A stretch of DNA of 64,000 nt. It comes from Triplophysa rosa (lineage: Eukaryota; Chordata; Actinopteri; Cypriniformes; Nemacheilidae). The stretch's first letter is position 1. Each line of letters opens with the position of its first letter. This document shows positions 34,221-45,317 of this stretch, piece by piece. The stretch lies in NCBI RefSeq assembly GCF_024868665.1, contig NC_079901.1, forward strand, positions 3,650,142-3,714,141, given 5' to 3'. The position numbers and the translations under genes are program-made. Below the pieces are notes generated by a model, which saw nothing but the letters and a program-made list of their open reading frames with translations, ran no database searches and was not told where the DNA came from.

Positions 34221-35055
34221 TGGTTTAAGCAGATTTACATGATGTACAGAATTTATAGCACTGATAATTCAATACATTTTAAACAAGATTTTCTTTCCAA
34301 GACACCAGCTAAGAATTCAGTATCAACACATGTCAATCAGCTAAATGATTAAAGAATCGTATATATTAAGTATTAGATATCTATGATCGCCTGGGTGCAT
34401 GCATTAAAGTGTCTGATGTCTGCTTGACTGGCGCGTTATTGAACCAATCAGATAAGAGAAAATGATGAGTCATCAGGAACCTCATTTGATTGGTCACAAG
34501 AAGGTAGCCCCGCCTCCCCCTTCACGCTTGCAAACTCAAATTAGTGCGAGAATCGTGCCAAAAGTGTACGCGCGAGACGGAACCATACACATCGGTTTAC
34601 TGCAAGAAACAGTTTTCGCCTGCGTAGGCAAGACGTTTGCAACAGATTTATTTTACACACACAAAGACAGGTTCTGCGCAATGAATCCGTTTTGCAGTTC
34701 ATAACACCATTGTTTTTGCACGCACACCTCTGTTTACAGACTCGCAATGCTTTTGGCCGTATTTCAGCGCAAAAAACGTGCCAAAAGTGTAAGCGTGGAA
34801 AAAACGGAGGTCAGAAGAATACAGATCATAATTATTTGACGTAATATTAAGTTGCCATTTCACAACACATGAATTATGCTTACGAAACATGATACAATGC
34901 TGCAAAACTTGTTTTCTTTCGCTTGCAGCTTGATTTACACCTTTACAAAACTTTTTTTGCGAATGCAAATTTATTTTACGCTTGCAATGTCACGTACGCT
35001 TTTACAAATGTTATCCTGCGCATGCAAATCTTTTAGGCACTAATTTAACTTCATA
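34221..35055 (-). repeat. right long terminal inverted repeat
   Basis: Inverted partner of 25,738-26,628. The DIRS insertion ends within a base or two of its inner edge. Confidence 0.85.
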
Positions 35056-35061
35056 CTGAAA

Positions 35062-35625
35062 ACCGTGTTTAAAAGGTTGAGAGAAACCGGGCTTAAAGTG
35101 AAAGTAGGGAAGTGTCATTTTCTGCAGCCTGAAGTCCGGTTCCTGGGACATCAAGTTTCAGCACGAGGTGTGAGTACGGACCCGGACAAAATCAACGCAG
35201 TCCGGGAGTGGCCGACTCCTAGCACACTGAAGGAGCTCAGATCGTTCCTGGGATTCTGCAGCTATTATAGAAGATTCATTCAGAGCTTCTCCCAAATAGC
35301 TGGGCCGTTGCACGATGTAGTGAATGTGTGCCTTTGAGAGACAAGGCCTGGCAAGGCATCTCAGGTGTTTAAGAGCGCTTGGACCTCTCAGTGCAGTATG
35401 GCTTTTGACCAACTCAAAGACCAGCTGACTAGTGCACCTACTTTGGGTTATGCTGACTTTAGCCTACCTTTTTCGATCAAGACGGATGCCAGCAGCCTTG
35501 GGTTGGGTGCCATCTTGTACCAGTACCAGCAAGGTCGAAGAACTGTGATAGCCTTTGCAAGTAGGAGGTTAAGAGGAGCAGAGAAAAATTATCATAACTA
35601 CAGCAGCATGAAGCTGATTTGAGTT
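35062..35625 (+). pseudogene. Ty3/gypsy RT C-terminus and RNase H start
   Basis: VFKRLRETGLKVKVGKCHFL, then VRFLGHQVS and LRSFLGFCSYYRRFI are the RT thumb and connection. After a stop and frameshift near 35,337, FDQLKDQLTSAPTLGYADF leads to the RNase H start IKTDASSLGLGAILYQ with its catalytic Asp, then VIAFASRRLRGAEKNY. The frame breaks off at SMKL, where a DNA element is inserted. The left junction joins seamlessly to 25,737 across the CTGAAA duplication. Confidence 0.85.
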
Positions 35626-36975
35626 AGTTCTATCAACTCTGGGTAGACTTACCTTGAGTTAAGCGCTTGCACCACAACTACGTGGTGCAACAAAGACAAG
35701 CCATGATCAATGGAGCTCTGTAATTACGATTCACCATGGCAACGGCACCAAAAAAAGCAACATGGCAGCAGAAAGCGCTTGAGAGTGAGGAACATTTTTC
35801 TGTGGATTTACAAATGTGCTTTAATATGTAAATTACTTAGTTTAAAGTTAAAAGTTTAAATTGAAAAAAAAAGATATATGTACCAATAAACAAACAAATT
35901 AATCAATAAATTAATTAATAAATGAACGAAACAACAGAAATAAATCAGAAATAATAAAAAAACCGTATGTTCTAATTCCTCATGAGTACTCTAGTGAGGT
36001 GTCTAATATGTCATGGTGAATAGGACACTTGCTAGTGTGTCAGACTCATCGGTTCAAACCCTGCTCGGAGCAGTTTTGAGTAGGAATGGCTGCACGTCAA
36101 AATTAATTGTTTATTACCTTTATCACTTTATAAAGGTATATATACTATATTAATTTTTTATTCACACACTTTATTAAGTCAACTTAAGGTTGAGATATAT
36201 TTTGAATAATTCACTGTAAAGAAAAATGGTACAGTTTTAGTTTTTGGGGCAGTCGTGGCCTAATGGTTAGAGAGTTGGACTCATGACCAGAAGGTTGCCG
36301 GTTCGATTCTCAGGGCCGGCGGGTAATGACTAAGATGCCTTTGAGCAAGGCACCTTACCCTATACTTGCTCCCGGGCGCTGCAGTGATAGCTGCCCACTG
36401 CTCCGGGTGTACGTGTGTTCATGACTTGTTGTGCGTGTGTTCACTACTCTCTGGATGGGTTAAATGCAGAGGTCACCATACCTGACAAATAGGTCACTTT
36501 CACTTCACTTCACTTTCACTTTAATAAAAAAATGCACAGGGAAATGACAAAATTCCACTCGGGTCCTAAATTCCTCTCTTGAAATCAAAGAACATCCCTA
36601 TGAATAAATGCAGCCTCTTCACATACAGGATCCTCTATAAAAGCACATATGACATTTAAGTCACTGAGATGGTCTCTGTGTGACCAAAATGCGTGCCATG
36701 AATGACTGTATTAATGAAAGAATGAATGAGGTACACCACTTGCCCTTTAGAAAGTGGGAGGAGATCGAAAGAAACTCTGGGTTTACCAAAGAAAACCTGC
36801 TACCGACCAGGTTAGGTTCACAGAGTAAGTTACTATGGTTACTGACTCTGAGTATAAGTTACCTCTCTTTTAGAAACGGGCTTGAGTTAACCCGTTTTCT
36901 CGGGTTTGACATACCTCACATTCTGAAATGGAAAACTCAAGAGTTTCCCTCATTTCAGGGTTGATATACTCTGTG
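35626..36975. mobile_element. Harbinger-like nonautonomous element with nested SINE
   Basis: The left end AGTTCTATCAACTCTGGG and the right end CAGGGTTGATATACT are imperfect inverted repeats. A tRNA-like segment (B box GGTTCAAACC at 36,051-36,060, then CTGCTCGGAGCAG) lies inside, as in the repeat at 9,390. No transposase was found. It replaces most of the gypsy RNase H and the start of the integrase region, so a deletion accompanied or followed insertion. Confidence 0.5.
36243..36530 (+). mobile_element. tRNA-derived SINE (V-SINE-like)
   Basis: The 5' part looks like a tRNA: GGGGCAGTCGTGGCCTAATG with an A box TGGCCTAATGGT at 36,256-36,267 and a B box GGTTCGATTCT at 36,300-36,310. A core with TTTGAGCAAGGCACCTTACC and CTCCCGGGCGCTGCAG follows, and the tail repeats TTCACTTCAC. 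RNA polymerase III would transcribe such an element from the internal boxes. Confidence 0.75.
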
Positions 36976-36984
36976 TCCTCACTT

Positions 36985-38906
36985 TCAGGCTCAGGTTCAT
37001 CGGAGGAGGTTTAGTGAAAACTCAGAGTATGATGGCTGCCTGGCAATCTGTAACTCCCTTAGGACAGGAACGGCTCTGGGACCAGACTTGTTGGTAGCAG
37101 GAGTTGAGGGCAGTAAAGTCAGACTGTTACAGGCTTCGTTGGCTGAGGAGGATAATGTGGAATGTGAGAACACCCCCACCTTGCCAGGATATTCGAACGA
37201 CGAACTCCAACAGTTTCAGGAGGCTGATCCCACCGTCGGCGTGTTTAGAAGATTCTGGAGCCAGAAAAGGAAACCTACCCGCTAGGAGAAACTAGGGCTG
37301 GCTAAACCTGTGCAGTGTCTCCTGAAGCAATGGCAGAAGATAAGAGACAAGGATGGCCTCTTATACCGGATAATTGATGATGTCCATGTTGGAGAGCATC
37401 ACCAGCTGTTGATACCCACCTGTCTGACTCACCAAGTCTTGAAGAATGTCCACGATCAGATGGGACATCAGGGTATAGAGAGGACCCTTTGCCTGTTAAA
37501 GCAGATGTTTCTGGGGAGGGATGTATGGAGACGTGGAACACTGGGTGAAGATGTGTCAGTGGTGTGTCCTAGCAAAGATGGCACAGCCCAAGATTAAAGT
37601 GCCCTGGACATCCTTTTTGGCCTCCTGACCACTGGAGGTTGTGGCGGTAGATTTCACCACACTTGAACCAGCCACAGATGGACGTGAGAATGTCCTAGTA
37701 GTGACTGATGTGTTCACTAAATTCAGTCAAGCATTTCCTGCACGTGACCAAAAAACCGAAACCACTGCAAAGATTCTCCTCAGGGAATGGTTCCTGAAGT
37801 ATGGCATGCTGCAACGCTTGCACTCTTACCAGGGCATAAACTTTGAAAGTGCTGTTATCGCAGAACTCTGCCGGCTATATGGGGTTAAGAAGACTCGCAT
37901 GACACCGCACCATCCCCAAGGAAATCCTCAGTGTTAGAGGTTTGACTCTCCACGACCTCCTAAAGTCTCTTCCACCTGAAAAGAAGCACAGGTGGCCTGA
38001 ACACTTATCTGAGCTTGTGTTTGCATATGGTGTCACACCACATTCCTCCACTGGGTACTCTCCATATTACCTGTTGTTTGGTATCCAGCCACATCTGCCG
38101 AATGATGCTCTATTGGGCCAGGAACCTGCAACAGAGAATGGATCTGACTGGTTAAAGGTACATCAGAAAATACTTTAAGATGCACATTCCCGAGCGAAGG
38201 AGTATGCTGAAAGGAAGGCTGCCGAGAGGACGGCACAGCAAGAAGGAAAGTTATATTGCCCTGCCATAGAGGTTGGACAACATGTATACCTGGGTGCACG
38301 GAACCAACCTCCATCCCTGTGGAAATCCAGTCCCAGTGCCCAGACCAAGGAGTCAAAACCACCCTGAAAGAGAATTACCTACTCCAGTTTCTGAGCCCAA
38401 GATGCCCTTACTAGAGGTAGAATGTGTTCTGGTGGAGGAAGTTCCATGTCCAAGAGAGAAGCAAGCAGTAACTCAACGCCTGCCTCGATGAGGAGGTAGA
38501 GGAATCTGAGCAGAGTAATACGTGCTCTGGATCAAGAAGTCATGTGAAACCTGATGATACCCCGAATGTGCATCCTGCATTGATATAGCCTAAGAATGAA
38601 AGTGTCCACTTACCTGCTGAAAGTCCACAGTTGAGGCCTGGGCCAATTCCTAGAAAGAAGCGGGATGAGTGTGCTGAGGTATAAGTGCCTTGCCCTACAC
38701 CACGTAGAACACCAAGGGCGAGTGCAGGGGTACACAGTAACCCAAACAGAATACCCAAGTTGGCTTGCAATGTGGTTACCTTTACTCCTGATGTGCTTTC
38801 CCAAGTGTTGGCTGGCATGGTGCTTTATACGTACAGGAAGCTGCAAGGAGGACTAGATGATGAGTGTTTATAGTCACTGGGGACGTTGACTACCAGCAGG
38901 GGAGAG
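36985..38906 (+). pseudogene. Ty3/gypsy integrase and C-terminal tail
   Basis: The His-Cys domain reads HHQLLIPTCLTHQVLKNVHD with GHQGIERT; the following CQWCVLAK pair is in a shifted frame. The core begins AVDFTTLEPATDG with the first catalytic Asp. The second Asp is replaced by Tyr (HSYQGINFES where the family has a DQG motif), and a stop occurs just before the third acidic residue (HPQGNPQC, stop). HSSTGYSPYYLLFG and LPNDALLG end the core. Several frameshifts follow to about 38,600. The enzyme is dead by active-site loss as well as by frame breaks. Confidence 0.85.
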
Positions 38907-39830
38907 TGTAACCGCGTCACAAAGTTAATGCTAAAAACCCTTAAACAAATTGATACCAGAGAAAGGGTGTTTGTTATCTGATCACTTTTAGTCGCTGGTT
39001 GAAATGATACGCTGGCCCTTTAAGAGGCGATACTGAGCTGAGGAGTCTCGCACTCGTGTTCTTCCGGTGAGCAGCGCGCTTCGTCAGGTAGCTCGAACAC
39101 TGCTCGTGTGGTAAAGAAGGGATGCTTTTAAAGAGCGTAAGTGACTCAATGTGATAACATCAGTGTGAAATTCGAACAGTTTATGTGTTTAACTTGTGGT
39201 TCCAGTATTAATATGACGTTATTTTGTTACATCAAGAGGGGAGAAAGTGGTTCATAAGGCCTTCGTGTGTGTTCCCGGACCAGCGAGACACATCAGGAGT
39301 GAGAGTTTTTTTAACTTCCTTATTTCTCTTGAAAAAACTGTTTACTGGTCATGTTTATGCATGTTCTGTGGGAATGAGTGCAAAAATAGTGTCATCTGAA
39401 TGTAATTCAATGTTCATACGGAGTTTTGTACATTGTGTGCTATGCTATATACAGGAAAGAGCCGAGTTTGTCACATGCTGTGCTAGTGTGTTTGTGCGCC
39501 AGCGTGATGACACAACAGTGAGTTGAGTTATTAATTAATTTTGTTGGTTGTATGATATGCTTGTTTACAGTGTTACTGAAACAATTACCAGTTAACTGGA
39601 GAATTCATGTTTAAAATGTGCAGAATATATTGACCATTCTGAATAGCTTAATATGTAGTAAAGACTTTATTTTGTATTTCTTATGGAATTGCAGCAGCCT
39701 TGTTTTGTTTTGACACTCTTGTGTGTGTTTATTTTCCAGCAGGCTGCTACCGTTGTCTATGTTAGCCAGAAAATATTTTTTTTATTCTTGTAACCCAATG
39801 GCTCCCTTTCAGTCTCCAAACTGTAACATA
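38907..39830 (+). mobile_element. Ty3/gypsy 3' LTR (right boundary uncertain)
   Basis: A polypurine tract, AGCAGGGGAGAG, at 38,895-38,906 immediately precedes TGTAACCGCGTCAC, the expected start of an LTR. Promoter-like sequence (GCCCTTTAAGAGGCG) lies near 39,016. The LTR should end in CA; CAAACTGTAACA near 39,829 is one candidate, but no 5' LTR is present for comparison, so the end is not fixed. Confidence 0.6.
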
Positions 39831-39919
39831 ATCCACCATTGTTTATTCCATATTTAATAGAAATCAGACTTTGCTTTTGATTTTTTTATTCAACATAATA
39901 TTGTAAATAATAAAACAAA

Positions 39920-40290
39920 TGAAAATGTCATGGACAAAAATAATGGGACCCCTAACCTAATATTTTGTTGCACAACCTTTAGAGGCAATCACCGGAAGCA
40001 AACGTTTTCTGTAGCTCTCAATGAGACTTCTGCACCTGTTAACAGGTAGTTTGGCCCACTCTTCCTCAGCAAACTGCTCCAGCTGTCTCAGGTTTGATGG
40101 GTGCCTTCTTCAGACTGCAAGTTTCACGTCTTTCCAAAGATGTTCGATAGGATTCAGATCAGGACTCATAGATGGTCACTTCAGAATAGTCCAATGTTTT
40201 GTTCTTATCCATTCTTGGGTGATTTTAGCTGTGTGTTTTGTGTCATTATCCTGTTGGAGGACCCATGACCCATGACCCTCAACTGAGACA
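39920..40290 (-). pseudogene. Tc1-like transposase C-terminal fragment
   Basis: The minus strand reads [20 protein letters not shown], then SPDLNPIEHLWKDVK (the second Asp and final Glu of the DDE triad, 34-35 residues apart), LRQLEQFAEEEWAKL and KGCATKY near the end. Two in-frame TGA stops occur, one in LK-stop-PSMSPDLNP where Trp is expected. Only about the last third of the transposase is present. Such enzymes cut and paste their own element. Confidence 0.85.
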
Positions 40291-40640
40291 GAGCTTTCTG
40301 ACACTGGGCAATACCTTTCGCTCCAGAATGCCTTGATTACGGTGGCCGCTAGGTGTCACCGCGCTACAACGGAAGAAAACACATGCAAACAGAAAAAACA
40401 CCAGCAAATTCAGAAAGCATCTTCATTAGTTTGGAGACACATGCCCTGCAAATACTCGCAACACAAACAAATACAGAAATGCACTGCAAATTCTCACAAC
40501 ACAAACAAATACAGAAACGCGCTGCAAGTGGCACAAACAACAACGGAAGTGTTTCCGGGGGACTCAAAAAACTGATGCACCATGGCTGGGACACGCTTTA
40601 TTTCACTGTGCCCATATTTGTAGGTGGAGAAGAACTATTT
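40291..40640. repeat. noncoding stretch with a ~57-bp partial tandem repeat
   Basis: CACAACACAAACAAATACAG occurs twice (near 40,458 and 40,496, each followed by AAATGC or AAACGC), and CAACGGAAGAAAACACATGC is echoed by CAACGGAAGTG. This looks like part of an unclassified repeat. The overlapping frames are not genes. Confidence 0.5.
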
Positions 40641-41273
40641 TAGACTAGATCCTATTTTCTTTGTTGTTGATCATGGTAAATGCACCTAATAACTGATTAA
40701 ATGATATGAAACTTTTTCGTCCTTGCACGTTAGTGACACTTGTGAAAGGCATGTCGGGCAGCTAACACTACATTTCATAGTTTTTTTTGTTAAATTGTTC
40801 AAATCGGCCGGCAAGAATAGAAAAATGCATAAAAACTGTGTTTAAACCCACGTGGCGCAAACGCATAAAACAGAATGTAAAAAAAGAACTGACAAAACGG
40901 AATGTTTATTGACAGTATGTGGTATAAGGTTATCTTGTGTATTTTGTTTACATGTTGTTGATAAGAAAACAAGCGTAAAGGCCTATTTTACTATGGAAAG
41001 TCTGTTCCTCAGCCTGTTACAGTAAAGCCGAAAGCGGAGAAGACTCGCTTTTCTATCTATTTTTATCATTTGTAAAAAAATAAAAAGAACTTGATACCTC
41101 CATGCCGACTGTATGAGTTAAGATCCTAACAAATGCCCCGCAACAAAGACGGAGCCATTTGCCTGTTTTCCCGTTTATTAGTGACCGTCATCTGAGGAAG
41201 ATATTTACTAATTCTACTGATCAGTGAACACCGCTGCATATATGTTGTTCTCTTTGTCGTTTCATTGTCAGTG
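40641..41273. other. AT-rich sequence, left outer flank of the large inverted repeat
   Basis: No gene or repeat was recognised. Homology with the other arm begins at 41,274. Confidence 0.5.
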
Positions 41274-41650
41274 TCTGTCTTATTTAGCTTTGCATTGTAT
41301 AAATAAATAAAATTAACTAAGGTAACAAGAACTACAGCGCGTTTTAAAATGAAAAAACATCTGTGCAAATTTAAGCTACAAATTAATTTACAGGCTATAA
41401 CTTGAAGGCGATGACCCCATGGAAGTTCTTTGGAGGAAATACTAGTTTTTAGGTAGGCTATGGAAAAAGGAACCAATCTTATGCTAAAGCCAAATTCAAT
41501 AGTCGCTGTGAAATGTATACAATTTTCATGTTTTAAGCTTAAATTAGCATTAAGTTGCTGTATTTTAACAAACGAAAGTTTTTAAGTTATGGTAATACAT
41601 AAAATATTTTTTATTTAATATTACGTTGGTGTTTTTATGCATAATGTATT

Positions 41651-41987
41651 CTCAACTCAACTTTATTTATATAGCGCTTTTACAATTTTCATTGTTACAA
41701 AGCAGCTGCACATGAGACACATTGACTACAAGCAAAACAATCAAAGTTGTACCTGCAAAAACAAGAAAAGGTTGAAACACAGAAGACAGACACACCCACA
41801 CACAAAACACTCCACACACACAACACGCACACGCACCAACACACACAGAGACACACACACACACGGATGCGCACGCACACACACACAACACACACACACG
41901 TACGTACACAGACAAGTACGCACACACACACGCTCAGTGAGAGCACACATTTAGGATAAAGGAGAGAGAAGCACAGGTCAAATATAA
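41651..41987 (-). mobile_element. L2 3'-end fragment (left arm)
   Basis: It contains only the 3' UTR, from GTTGA tail (CTCAACTCAACTTTATTTAT on +) through the AC-rich tract to GCACAGGTCAAATATA. The open frames across it are translations of the dinucleotide repeat. TAATACCACGGTATTA, a perfect palindrome, lies directly at its inner edge. Confidence 0.85.
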
Positions 41988-42365
41988 TACCACGGTATTA
42001 TGTTAACGAATTCTGTGGCTCACCAGTTTACTCTGCTCACATCACCAAATAATAATAAAACAAAACAGAGCATAACACAATACAGGCGACCCGTGTGTAA
42101 ACTTTAAATATTTAAATTAACTTGTCTAAGTGAACAAAGATAGGTACATAGCTACAAATGATTATTTCATATGTATTATAAAGTAATTAAAGATGAAGCA
42201 ATTAAAGTCATGCACACCCCTATAATATACACTTAACACGCATAATCAATATAATCATAACTTTTGTTTATGCTTTTATTTATTTGACTGCTGCGGACTA
42301 TAAACTAACTAACTATATGTGAAGCTCTACTGTAACTTTAGCAATAAGAAAATACATTTTAATTA

Positions 42366-45317
42366 ACTACGTTTAAAGAAGATTAAAAATGGCAGCCCCA
42401 CACCGTGGTATAATGAACACACTCAGGCTCTAAAGAAAGCGGCCCGAAAAATGGAGCGCAACTTTAAGAAAACTAAATTAGAGGTATTTCGTACAGCATG
42501 GAAGGATAGTATTCGAAAATACAGGAAAGCCCTAATAACTTCTAGATCCGCCTACTTTTCATCACTAATAGAAGAAAACCAGCACAACCCTAGGTTTTTA
42601 TTTAACACGGTGGCTAAATTAACAAAAAATAAATCGTCAGTGACTTCTGATCCTGTATATCAGCATAGCAGTGATGAATTTATGAACTACTTCACATATA
42701 AAATCCAAGATATTAGAGAAAAAATTATAACAATGCAATCAGAAGTGAAACCCGCTGAACAAACTAACTACAGCGCCCTTAAGGAGAAAATGCAATTATT
42801 TTATACCGTAGATCAAGATGAGCTGTCTAAAATTATTAGATCATCTAAATCAACAACATGCATACTAGACCCTATACCTACAAATCTACTGAAAGAGATG
42901 CTCCCAGAAATTATAGATCCTCTTCTTGGTATTATTAACTCATCTCTGACATTAGGACATGTGCCTAAAGCATATAAGGTGGCTGTTATAAGGCCCCTTG
43001 TCAAAAAACCCCAACTCGACCCTAGAGAACTAAGGAACTACAGGCCTATATCGAATCTACCTTTCATATCTAAAGTTCTGGAAAAAGTAGTTTCAACTCA
43101 ATTATGCTCCTTCCTCCAAAGGAATGACATCAATGAAGAATTCCAGTCTGGATTTAGAGCATGTCACAGTACAGAGACTGCTTTGATCAGAGTTACAAAT
43201 GATCTGCTATTGGCGTCTGACCGAGGTTGTATCTCGTTATTGGTGCTGCTAGACCTTAGTGCTGCATTCGATACCATTGACCACAGCACACTCCTACATA
43301 GACTCGAAAATTATGTCGGCATTAAGGGAATAGCTTTGAAATGGTTTAAATCTTATTTATCCGACCGTTTTCAATTTGTAGCAATAAACAATGAGGTGTC
43401 ACGCAAATCGCAAGTCCAGTACGGTGTACCACAGGGCTCAGTCTTAGGGCCTCTGCTCTTCGCATTATACATGCTACCTCTAGGAGATATAATAAAGCGA
43501 CACGGAGTTAGCTTTCACTGTTATGCTGATGATACTCAACTTTATATTTCCTCGAAGCCTCATGAAACACAGCAGTTCCATCGAATAATGGAATGCATAG
43601 TCGATATAAAAAACTGGATGAGTAACAACTTTTTATTACTGAACTCGGACAAAACGGAAGTGTTACTTATTGGACCGAAAACTGCTATAAGTAACAACCA
43701 AGAATACTGTTTAACTATTGACGGATGTTCCATAAAACCCTCGTCGTCAGCAAAGAATCTTGGCGTTCTATTCGATAGTAATCTGTCATTTGAGAGCCAC
43801 GTCGCCAACACCTGTAAAATTGCGTTTTTCCATTTTAAGAATATATCTAAACTACGTCATATGCTGTCAATCTCAGATGCAGAGAAGTTAATTCATGCAT
43901 TCATGACATCAAGACTAGATTACTGTAATGCACTGTTAGGTGGTTGCCCTGCAGGCTTATTACAAAAACTCCAATTGGTCCAAAACGCGGCAGCTCGAGT
44001 TCTTACACGTACAAAAAAGTATGAACATATTAGCCCGGTTCTGTCAACCTTGCACTGGTTACCTATAAAGCATCGCGTTAACTTTAAAATCTTGCTTATT
44101 ACCTATAAAGCCTTACATGGTTTAGCTCCTCAGTACTTGAATGAACTCCTTTTGTATTACAGTCCTTCACGTGCATTACGCTCTCAGGCGTCCTGTCAGT
44201 TGGTAATACCTAGAATTTCAAAATCAAGTGCAGGTGGTAGATCCTTTTCCTATCTAGCGCCTAAACTTTGGAATAGTCTTCCCTGCACTGTCCGGGAGGC
44301 AGACACACTCTGTCAGTTTAAATCTAGACTAAAGACGCATCTTTTTAATCTTGCATACACTACTCTTCCATAATATAAATCTTCAGAGGGTTTAGGCTGC
44401 ATTAGTTAGATCAACCGGAACCAAAAACACAACTGATGTACTTGTTGCATCAAAGAGTACAGAACAGTACTCTACTCTCAGCCAGTCTTGTCTCATTGTT
44501 CCAAGGTTACCACAGCGAGCAGGATGCAGTTCATGGCCTGACCTGATGGTAGAGCGGAGAATGGGAAGTGGGGACCTGACAAGAGCTGAGATGATAGAGC
44601 TGGATAAAGAAGGACGCGGTCTCTTGACATGTCTTCACCACAAAATTTCAAATGCTATTAGATTATTAATGATAATCTTAAACTATAATTTATTTTATTA
44701 TTAAGTTTATTTATTTTATTTAGCCTTGTTGTGCAAGTTCTCTGGAGCTTGTGCAGAGGCAGCAGCTTTTGCCAGAGGGGAACTGGAATCCCCTGGTTGG
44801 GCCTGGGTTCTCCTGAGGTTTTTTTTCTCGATTAGAGTTTTGGGTTCCTCGCCACCGTTTGCATACTGTTTTTGCACTATCTGCCTGACCGGGGGGGCTG
44901 CTTTAGAATCTTAAAGTTTTACTTAATTAATATTGCATATAGGAATTTATTATCTGTTATATTTGACCTGTGCTTCTCTCTCCTTTATCCTAAATGTGTG
45001 CTCTCACTGAGCGTGTGTGTGTGTGCGTACTTGTCTGTGTACGTACTTGTGTGTGTGTGTGTGTTGTGTGTGTGTGCGTGCGCATCCGTGTGTGTGTGTG
45101 TGTCTCTATGTCTATGTGTGTTAGTACGTGTGCATATTGTGTGTGTGGAGTGTTTTGTATGTGGGTATGTCTGTCTTCTGTGTTTTCAACCTTTTCTTGT
45201 CTTTGCAGGTACAACTTTAATTATTTTACTTATAGTCAATATGTGTCATGTGCAGCTGCTTTGTAACAATGAAAATTGTAAAAGCGCTATATAAATAAAG
45301 TTGAGTTGAGTTGAGTT
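42366..45317 (+). mobile_element. L2-clade LINE, long copy (left arm)
   Basis: The copy runs from the EN-RT linker through the full RT to the 3' UTR and GTTGA tail. It is truncated 5', so the endonuclease is missing. TTAATTA occurs just before its start and just after the tail, a possible short target duplication, though the GTTGA repeats make the right edge ambiguous. The UTR holds a GC-rich patch and a TG tract at 45,011-45,120. Confidence 0.9.
42451..44373 (+). CDS. L2 reverse transcriptase, intact reading frame
   Basis: 640 codons are open from a Met that is not the true start; the frame stays open upstream to about 42,366 through NGSPTPWYNEH. In order it contains RT fingers (NYRPISNLPFISKVLEKVV), motif A (LLDLSAAFDTIDH), motif B ([14 protein letters not shown]), the catalytic YADD at 43,522-43,533, and a C-terminal region with [20 protein letters not shown]. 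The frame ends at AYTTLP. No stop or frameshift is seen, so the polymerase itself could be functional, but without an endonuclease the copy is not autonomous. The same protein is encoded by the right arm. Confidence 0.9.
   Translation: MERNFKKTKLEVFRTAWKDSIRKYRKALITSRSAYFSSLIEENQHNPRFLFNTVAKLTKNKSSVTSDPVYQHSSDEFMNYFTYKIQDIREKIITMQSEVKPAEQTNYSALKEKMQLFYTVDQDELSKIIRSSKSTTCILDPIPTNLLKEMLPEIIDPLLGIINSSLTLGHVPKAYKVAVIRPLVKKPQLDPRELRNYRPISNLPFISKVLEKVVSTQLCSFLQRNDINEEFQSGFRACHSTETALIRVTNDLLLASDRGCISLLVLLDLSAAFDTIDHSTLLHRLENYVGIKGIALKWFKSYLSDRFQFVAINNEVSRKSQVQYGVPQGSVLGPLLFALYMLPLGDIIKRHGVSFHCYADDTQLYISSKPHETQQFHRIMECIVDIKNWMSNNFLLLNSDKTEVLLIGPKTAISNNQEYCLTIDGCSIKPSSSAKNLGVLFDSNLSFESHVANTCKIAFFHFKNISKLRHMLSISDAEKLIHAFMTSRLDYCNALLGGCPAGLLQKLQLVQNAAARVLTRTKKYEHISPVLSTLHWLPIKHRVNFKILLITYKALHGLAPQYLNELLLYYSPSRALRSQASCQLVIPRISKSSAGGRSFSYLAPKLWNSLPCTVREADTLCQFKSRLKTHLFNLAYTTLP

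Larger units (their letters stand above)
25738..35055. mobile_element. 9.3-kb element with long terminal inverted repeats
   Basis: TATGAAGTTAAATTAGTGC at the left end is mirrored by GCACTAATTTAACTTCATA at the right, and CTGAAA lies directly outside both ends (25,732-25,737 and 35,056-35,061) as a 6-bp target duplication. The inverted repeats extend inward about 830-890 bp with gaps, so this is a foldback-like nonautonomous DNA transposon. It cuts the gypsy RT. Its interior now holds an LTR-like segment and a DIRS element; before those arrived it was only about 2 kb. Confidence 0.85.

Noticed and set aside
36243..36315. Candidate tRNA gene
   Set aside because: The A and B boxes belong to a SINE: a non-tRNA core and TTCACTTCAC tail follow and the acceptor stem does not pair.
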